Shown here piece by piece: positions 17,101 to 20,378 of a DNA stretch of 20,378 nt. The position numbers and the translations under genes were made by a program. Position 1 is the stretch's first letter. Each line of letters begins with the position of its first letter. Origin of the DNA: VGJW01 sp035286125 (GTDB lineage: Bacteria; Cyanobacteriota; Sericytochromatia; S15B-MN24; VGJW01); contig JAYKIS010000005.1 of the NCBI GenBank assembly GCA_035286125.1, positions 1 through 20,378 of the forward strand, given 5' to 3'. The notes below the pieces were generated by a model, which searched no databases, was not told the DNA's origin, and was given only the letters and a program-made list of their open reading frames with translations.

Positions 17101-17348
17101 GGCTTGGTCACGAGGGTTTCGACCTCGGTGGGCGCAGCTCCGGGATAAACCGTGTTGACGACGACGACAGGGAACTCGATGTTGGGGAACAACTCGAGCG
17201 GCATTTTCAGAAATGAAGCCACGCCGCCGATCACCAGCATTACCATCAGGATGATGGTCGTGACCGGGTTGCGGATGAAGAAGGTCGAGAAGTTGAAGCC
17301 GGAAGGCGTCTCATCCGCTGTCGTGCGGGACGGATTCATTTCGGACAT
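14187..17348 (-). CDS. RND-family efflux pump, inner-membrane permease (AcrB/HAE1 type)
   Basis: A 1053-residue proton-driven exporter, the usual length. Layout: TM1 at about 28-47 after the FIRNPV motif, a large periplasmic domain, TM2-6 from about 353, a second large periplasmic domain, and the last helices to about 1020. TM4 holds the proton-relay pair Asp417-Asp418 in VGILVDDAVVDLEN, at the place of the AcrB pair. The repeated N- and C-halves are both present. The ATG at 17348 lies 3 bases after the adaptor stop, and its GGAGG (17356-17360) overlaps the adaptor's last codons. It is the last gene of the barrel-TolC-adaptor-pump operon. The exported compound cannot be told; the sequence suggests organic molecules rather than heavy metals. 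Confidence 0.95.
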   Translation of the reverse strand: MSEMNPSRTTADETPSGFNFSTFFIRNPVTTIILMVMLVIGGVASFLKMPLELFPNIEFPVVVVNTVYPGAAPTEVETLVTKPIEDAVGGINGLDTLSSQSKDGLSTVIVTLKLGTSSKEAASDIRDKISAVQYKLPKDAKPPSFSTFSFSSTPIVSYAVSAPGMSDMALSTWVKDTLKPRLEQVPGVAQILISGNVEPAVEVALEPERLQAYGLSLPGVFQTIQAENFNLPGGVVEGSPRQYNIRTMGKFGSVDELSGMVMNTPAGGQVRLRDLGAVRQTSKDRATYASVDGAQAVILSVTKQTDANAVEMVSSLDARMADLRSTLPKGLTITKAQDTTKFVKMSNAAVWEHLAIGAVLAVLVLYVFLRNVPAMLISGLAIPLSIVAAFIPMHLMGFTFNNLTTLALSLVVGILVDDAVVDLENIYRHMEMGEEPIRAAINATGEIQLAVTATTLTIIGVFLPMSFMSGFIGRFFQSFGLTVTFAVAFSLLIARTLTPMMSAYLLKVAPKDTSHEGGDSRMDLVYGRMLRWGLAHRGLVVALAAVTFFGGLGLTKFIQKTFLTNADRGEFLLRVQLPKGSPLSETTRIANEVAGRVKEHREVAHVLTTIGNYGTVDDARLSVLMVPKEERTISDAQLAKLVREEFAGTAGYKVLADEFSLVPGNNKPVDVQLQGDNLEELRQYSAKLVALMADQAMFADLESSLGDEKPEIRLIPDRERMAQYGVTASQLALTLRLATSGETPSTITYGPNEVDVWVRLSDRYRKDLDGIRNLSVATPRGAVPLSTLAEVTFGGGFSQIEHKNRQRLVHVTANLVPGKTVGTATELVKNELLPKLELPPTVVADMDGQAKQQQDSFSGFGQAMLMGIILIYFILALQFGSFLHPLTIMMSLPLSIIGAFLGLLVFGKDLGMMALIGIIMLMGIVTKNAILIIDFTLTMRDRGATRTDAVIEAAKVRLRPILMTTAAMVLGMMPMALGLGAGSEFRSPMAVVVIGGLVTSTFLTLLVVPVFYTLLDDLKGGTGRLIGRGRRQVSVSDAQVSAPLPGPAMVTGD

Positions 17349-17351
17349 GGC

Positions 17352-18431
17352 CTAGCCTCCAGCCTTGATCCTGAGGGCATCGCCGTCCTTGACGAAAGAC
17401 GCCCCATCCGCAACCACCTTGACACCGCGGGCCACGCCGGAGAGCACCTCAACCCGCGCTGCTTCCCGAAGCCCTGTCCGGACAGGCGTACGAACCGCCT
17501 TGGTACCTTCGGCAACGTAGACGACCTGTTCGGCGCCATCCGTCTGGACAGCCGCCGTAGGCACGACCAGCCCCTCGTGGGTCCCGGCCGCGAGGACGCC
17601 CACGACGTTCATCCCGACGCGAAGGCGACCGGTCCGCTCGAGGGAGACCTTGGCCGAGATGAGCCTGGATTGGGGATCCACGACCTGCGCAATGTCGACG
17701 ATGCGTCCGAGGAACTGTTCCCCGGGCAGGGCCACGCACGTCACCGTGACAGGAGCCCCCTCGCGAACCGACGCCAGGTCGCGTTCGGAGAACGACAGCT
17801 TCGCCTGAAAACCATCGGCCCGCGCCAGCACGAACAGCGGGGTGGAGGGGCCCGCCATGGCACCCACCTCAACCTGACGCTGCAACACGATGCCCTCGAT
17901 GGGGCTGGTGACGACGGCGTTCGCCTGGGTCGTCTCGAGCAGGCGAATCGAAGCCCTCGCCTGCCGGACCTGGCTATCGTTCAGGCGAACGCTCGCCTCG
18001 GCCGACCGCAACTGCTGGTCACTGGCCACATCCTGTTCGCGCAGTTCACGCACGCGCCGCAGGTTGTCGCGCGCAAGCTCTAGGTTGGCCTCGGCCGCCG
18101 CCAGGCCGCTACGTCCCTGCTGCAACTGCCACGCCATCTCGGGGACGTCAAGGCGCGCAAGGACCTGACCCTTGCGGACCCGAGCTCCCTCCTCGGCTCC
18201 GAGCTCCAGCACCCTGCCCGAAGACTTCGGGATGATGGTCACCTGCGCCTTAGGGATGACGGTGCCGGACAGCTCCAGGCGCCGGGACATCCGTGCCGCC
18301 TGGACGGGCTCGACCGTCACGGCGACTGGCTTGCGCGCAGGCCCGGCCTCTGCGGCGGGGGCCGCCGCCTTCTGGCAACCCACCATCGCGGCACAGACAA
18401 AGGTCAGGGAAGCATACGCCAAGAGTCTCAC
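17352..18431 (-). CDS. RND efflux periplasmic adaptor (membrane fusion protein), lipoprotein
   Basis: A 359-residue adaptor that links the pump to the outer-membrane channel. The signal peptide MRLLAYASLTFVCAAMVGC has Cys19 in a lipobox, which would anchor it to the inner membrane. A split lipoyl/barrel-sandwich domain flanks an alpha-helical hairpin rich in Ala, Gln, Leu and Arg (about 95-165). Beta-barrel and membrane-proximal domains follow. The start is GTG 18431: GGAGG at 18438-18442 lies 6 bases upstream, and the GTGA overlaps the TolC stop by 4 bases, indicating coupled translation. The pump gene follows after 3 bases. Confidence 0.93.
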   Translation of the reverse strand: MRLLAYASLTFVCAAMVGCQKAAAPAAEAGPARKPVAVTVEPVQAARMSRRLELSGTVIPKAQVTIIPKSSGRVLELGAEEGARVRKGQVLARLDVPEMAWQLQQGRSGLAAAEANLELARDNLRRVRELREQDVASDQQLRSAEASVRLNDSQVRQARASIRLLETTQANAVVTSPIEGIVLQRQVEVGAMAGPSTPLFVLARADGFQAKLSFSERDLASVREGAPVTVTCVALPGEQFLGRIVDIAQVVDPQSRLISAKVSLERTGRLRVGMNVVGVLAAGTHEGLVVPTAAVQTDGAEQVVYVAEGTKAVRTPVRTGLREAARVEVLSGVARGVKVVADGASFVKDGDALRIKAGG

Positions 18432-19882
18432 GGGCGACCTCCGGTCGACGACAAGCCTGCACCGGTTGCAACAAGGGCAACGGGGTCCAGGCCCAGGGAT
18501 TGGGCGAGCCGCAACTCGGCGGCAAAGGCGTCATACCGGGCCTGGACATAGCCCGTCCGAGCCTGGGTCAGGGCAGTCTGCGCATCAATGACCTCGTAGC
18601 CCGTGCCGACACCGGCCTTGAACCGGACCTCGGAAAGCCGTTGGGCCTCAGCCGCAACGGCAAGGCCTTCCTGGGCGATGCGGACCCGATCGCGGGCTTC
18701 CTGCCGCCCCAGCCAGGCTGCCGTGATATCGGTGGAGAGAGCGCGGCGCAACTGGGTCAACTGAAGGTCGGTCTGGACGAGGTCGAGCCGACCGGAAGCG
18801 ACCTTGGACGCGTTGCGCCCCCAATCCACGACGGGCACCTGCAACGACGCCGAAACATTCAGGGAGCGGCCCGTCGCAATGCCCAACTGGGTGTAGCTGG
18901 CCGATCCGATGACCTTCGGGTAGACACTGGTCTCCGCCAGCGTGACGTTGGCCTCGTCCATGCGGCGCTTGGCCTCGAGGGTCTGGATCTCGGAACGTTG
19001 CTCCACGGCCGGCCCGAGGTCCCGGGCAGGCTCGAAGGCTACCTCCGGAACCACGGGCTGGGCCTCGAGGGCCCGCTGCCCCAGAGGCTCACCAAGCGCC
19101 GTACCGAGGGCAAGACGCGCGAGCTCCAGGCCACCCGAAGCGCTGCGCAACTGACCTTCGACGGATGCGAGGCGACTCTGGGCCTGCAGGACCTCGAACT
19201 TCGTCCCCGTTCCGGCCTTGAAGCGGCGGACGGCCGCCTCGACATGACTCTGGGCCTGACGTTGTGCCTGGGTCGCCACCTCGAGTAACGAAGACGCCCT
19301 GAGAACCTGCAGGAAACCACCGGCTGCATCGTAGCCGGCCTTGCGCAGCTGGGCGCGCCGGTCTTCCTCGCCCATCGCAAGCGAAGCCTCCGCGAGGCGC
19401 AGCCCTGCCTGGGTCTGGAAGCCATCGAAGAGTACCTGGCTGACATTGAGACCCGAGGTCATCAGCATGAACGGGGCGTCCGAGGCCCCACCGAAACCAC
19501 CAAAGCCGCCCATGCCGCCGAGGGCACCAAGGCCGCCCATGCCGCCCATTGCAGCGCCACCACCAGCACCGCCGAAGCCCCCGCCCATGCCACCCAAGCC
19601 CCCGAAGCCCCCAAGCCCGATCGCGTTGCTGTCGATCTGCTTGAACATCAAGCCGGATGCGTTGGCCGTGACCTGGGGATAAAGCCCGGCGTAAGTCTGC
19701 GTGATGAACTCCTTCGCCTGAGCCACCTTGGCATCCGCGACAGCCACCGACAGGGCGCGCGCACGCGCGGAAGCCACCGCCTCGGCCAAGGTCAGGGGTG
19801 CGGCATCCGGATTCGCCGCACGCGCCTCGGCGGCGCAGACCAGCAGCACCAGACCGGCGATCAGGCAAACCCGACGCATCAT
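18428..19882 (-). CDS. TolC-family outer-membrane efflux channel with a glycine-rich loop
   Basis: A 484-residue outer-membrane factor. The signal peptide MMRRVCLIAGLVLLVCAAEARA ends in an AxA site near residue 22. The mature part has two repeats of long helices and strands: LTLAEAVASARARAL opens the first, and VASGRLDLVQTDLQL with the following helices belongs to the second. Between the first strand pair (YPQVTANASG and SGLNVSQVLFDGF) lies an insert of about 44 residues (89-132) made mostly of Gly with Phe, Met, Leu and Ala. In the TolC fold this is an extracellular loop. Start: ATG 19882 overlaps the upstream stop in ATGA; the second ATG at 19879 is equally possible. The longer reading to 20263 is an alternate frame of the upstream gene. 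The adaptor follows with a 4-base overlap. Confidence 0.9.
   Translation of the reverse strand: MMRRVCLIAGLVLLVCAAEARAANPDAAPLTLAEAVASARARALSVAVADAKVAQAKEFITQTYAGLYPQVTANASGLMFKQIDSNAIGLGGFGGLGGMGGGFGGAGGGAAMGGMGGLGALGGMGGFGGFGGASDAPFMLMTSGLNVSQVLFDGFQTQAGLRLAEASLAMGEEDRRAQLRKAGYDAAGGFLQVLRASSLLEVATQAQRQAQSHVEAAVRRFKAGTGTKFEVLQAQSRLASVEGQLRSASGGLELARLALGTALGEPLGQRALEAQPVVPEVAFEPARDLGPAVEQRSEIQTLEAKRRMDEANVTLAETSVYPKVIGSASYTQLGIATGRSLNVSASLQVPVVDWGRNASKVASGRLDLVQTDLQLTQLRRALSTDITAAWLGRQEARDRVRIAQEGLAVAAEAQRLSEVRFKAGVGTGYEVIDAQTALTQARTGYVQARYDAFAAELRLAQSLGLDPVALVATGAGLSSTGGRP
19487..19618 (-). repeat. Glycine-rich low-complexity tract in the TolC homologue
   Basis: Residues 89-132 read as GGxGG-type units, with phenylalanine, methionine, leucine or alanine between glycine pairs. 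The DNA shows imprecise repeats of GGCGG/GGCATGGG-like units, so length could vary by replication slippage. The reading frame stays open throughout. Confidence 0.85.
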
Positions 19883-20378
19883 CGACCACCCCGGTCCGGC
19901 CGATAGGCCACCCCGACCCGGTAATCCTGAACCGCTTCGGAAAGCGCGGGGGCAGCAGCAAACCGTCGAACCGTGAACAGTTCGAGGTCGAGCGAGGACT
20001 GCAAGGGCACGGCAAGCGTGGCCTGAAGACTGACTGGACGGAAATCCGAGACGCTGTAGGGGGCGCTTGGCATGGAGACGGACTGCAGCGGCGTATAGCC
20101 CACACCGGCACGCAGCGTCGCGCCAAAGAGCACGGTGCCGGCATCGAGCGCAAGACCGAGGCCCTGTCGGTTCTGGGCAAAGTCCAAGGCGGTACCCGTC
20201 CACGGGGTGCCCGCGTTGCTCACTTGCGTGTACAGCCCCGTCCAGACGAGAGACGGCGACCACTCGAAGGCAGCATCACCGAACACGGGACCGGCAGACA
20301 GGCTCACCACCGTCTCCTCGACGGAGGGCTGGGGCTCAGGTTGCACGAGCAGGCCACCCACCTCGATCTTGGTCTTCA
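19879..20378 (-). CDS. Probable outer-membrane beta-barrel protein, C-terminal part, cut by the window edge
   Basis: About 166 codons remain open to the right edge, so the start lies outside the window. An internal GTG at 20361 is not evidence of a start. I do not recognise a family. The sequence has alternating polar and nonpolar residues in stretches such as SLSAGPVFGDAAFEW, LGLALDAGTVLFGATL, LQATLAVPLQ and YRVGVAYRP, separated by short polar turns, as in transmembrane beta-barrels. It ends close to an aromatic-rich final strand. The stop overlaps the TolC-like start by 4 bases (ATGA), so it is the gene before the channel in the efflux operon. It could be a barrel accessory to the efflux system or an unrelated surface protein. 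Confidence 0.7.
   Translation of the reverse strand, partial: KTKIEVGGLLVQPEPQPSVEETVVSLSAGPVFGDAAFEWSPSLVWTGLYTQVSNAGTPWTGTALDFAQNRQGLGLALDAGTVLFGATLRAGVGYTPLQSVSMPSAPYSVSDFRPVSLQATLAVPLQSSLDLELFTVRRFAAAPALSEAVQDYRVGVAYRPDRGGR

Noticed and set aside
19883..20263. Extension of the TolC homologue upstream to 20263
   Set aside because: The extra 127 residues are another frame of the upstream barrel gene and lack a signal peptide. The clear signal peptide starts at 19882.

Overview
This is GC-rich DNA (about two thirds GC by eye), densely coding, from a Gram-negative, respiring bacterium. A three-part RND efflux system with a TolC-like outer-membrane channel shows two membranes. Lipoprotein signal peptides with clear lipoboxes occur three times. 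Aconitase plus a complete 2-oxoglutarate dehydrogenase complex shows an oxidative TCA cycle. I cannot assign the phylum from the sequence alone. Nothing looks like a phage, plasmid, insertion sequence, CRISPR array, tRNA or rRNA.

Layout. Positions 1-422 (minus) hold the first 140 codons of a subtilisin-family lipoprotein that runs off the left edge. It has a GTG start and diverges from an OPT-family oligopeptide transporter at 531-2831 (plus). The 108-base gap between them carries two overlapping sigma70-like promoters. Next on the plus strand come a trehalose synthase (treS, 2874-4457) and aconitase (acnA, 4493-7213). A 16-bp perfect inverted repeat between the transporter and treS encloses the treS start codon and holds its Shine-Dalgarno sequence in the loop. 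The convergent gap 7214-7365 is packed with hairpins. A second, complete subtilisin-like lipoprotein follows at 7366-8616 (minus, TTG start).

The rest of the window is on the minus strand. Read in the direction of transcription from the right edge, it holds the 3' part of a probable beta-barrel outer-membrane protein (19879-20378), a TolC-like channel with a glycine-rich surface loop (18428-19882), a lipoprotein adaptor (17352-18431) and an RND pump (14187-17348). These four are joined by 4-base overlaps or a 3-base gap and form one operon. Then, behind a probable promoter, come sucA (11337-14105), sucB (10138-11292) and lpd (8738-10135): the E1, E2 and E3 subunits of 2-oxoglutarate dehydrogenase in their order of action.

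The window therefore combines a TCA-cycle block (acnA and sucA-sucB-lpd converging on a secreted protease), a trehalose and peptide-uptake block, and a multidrug-type efflux operon. I found no clearly new multi-gene system. The most unusual signals are the start-codon hairpin of treS, the paired strand-polarised hairpins between acnA and the protease, the glycine-rich loop in the TolC homologue, and the extra barrel protein heading the efflux operon.
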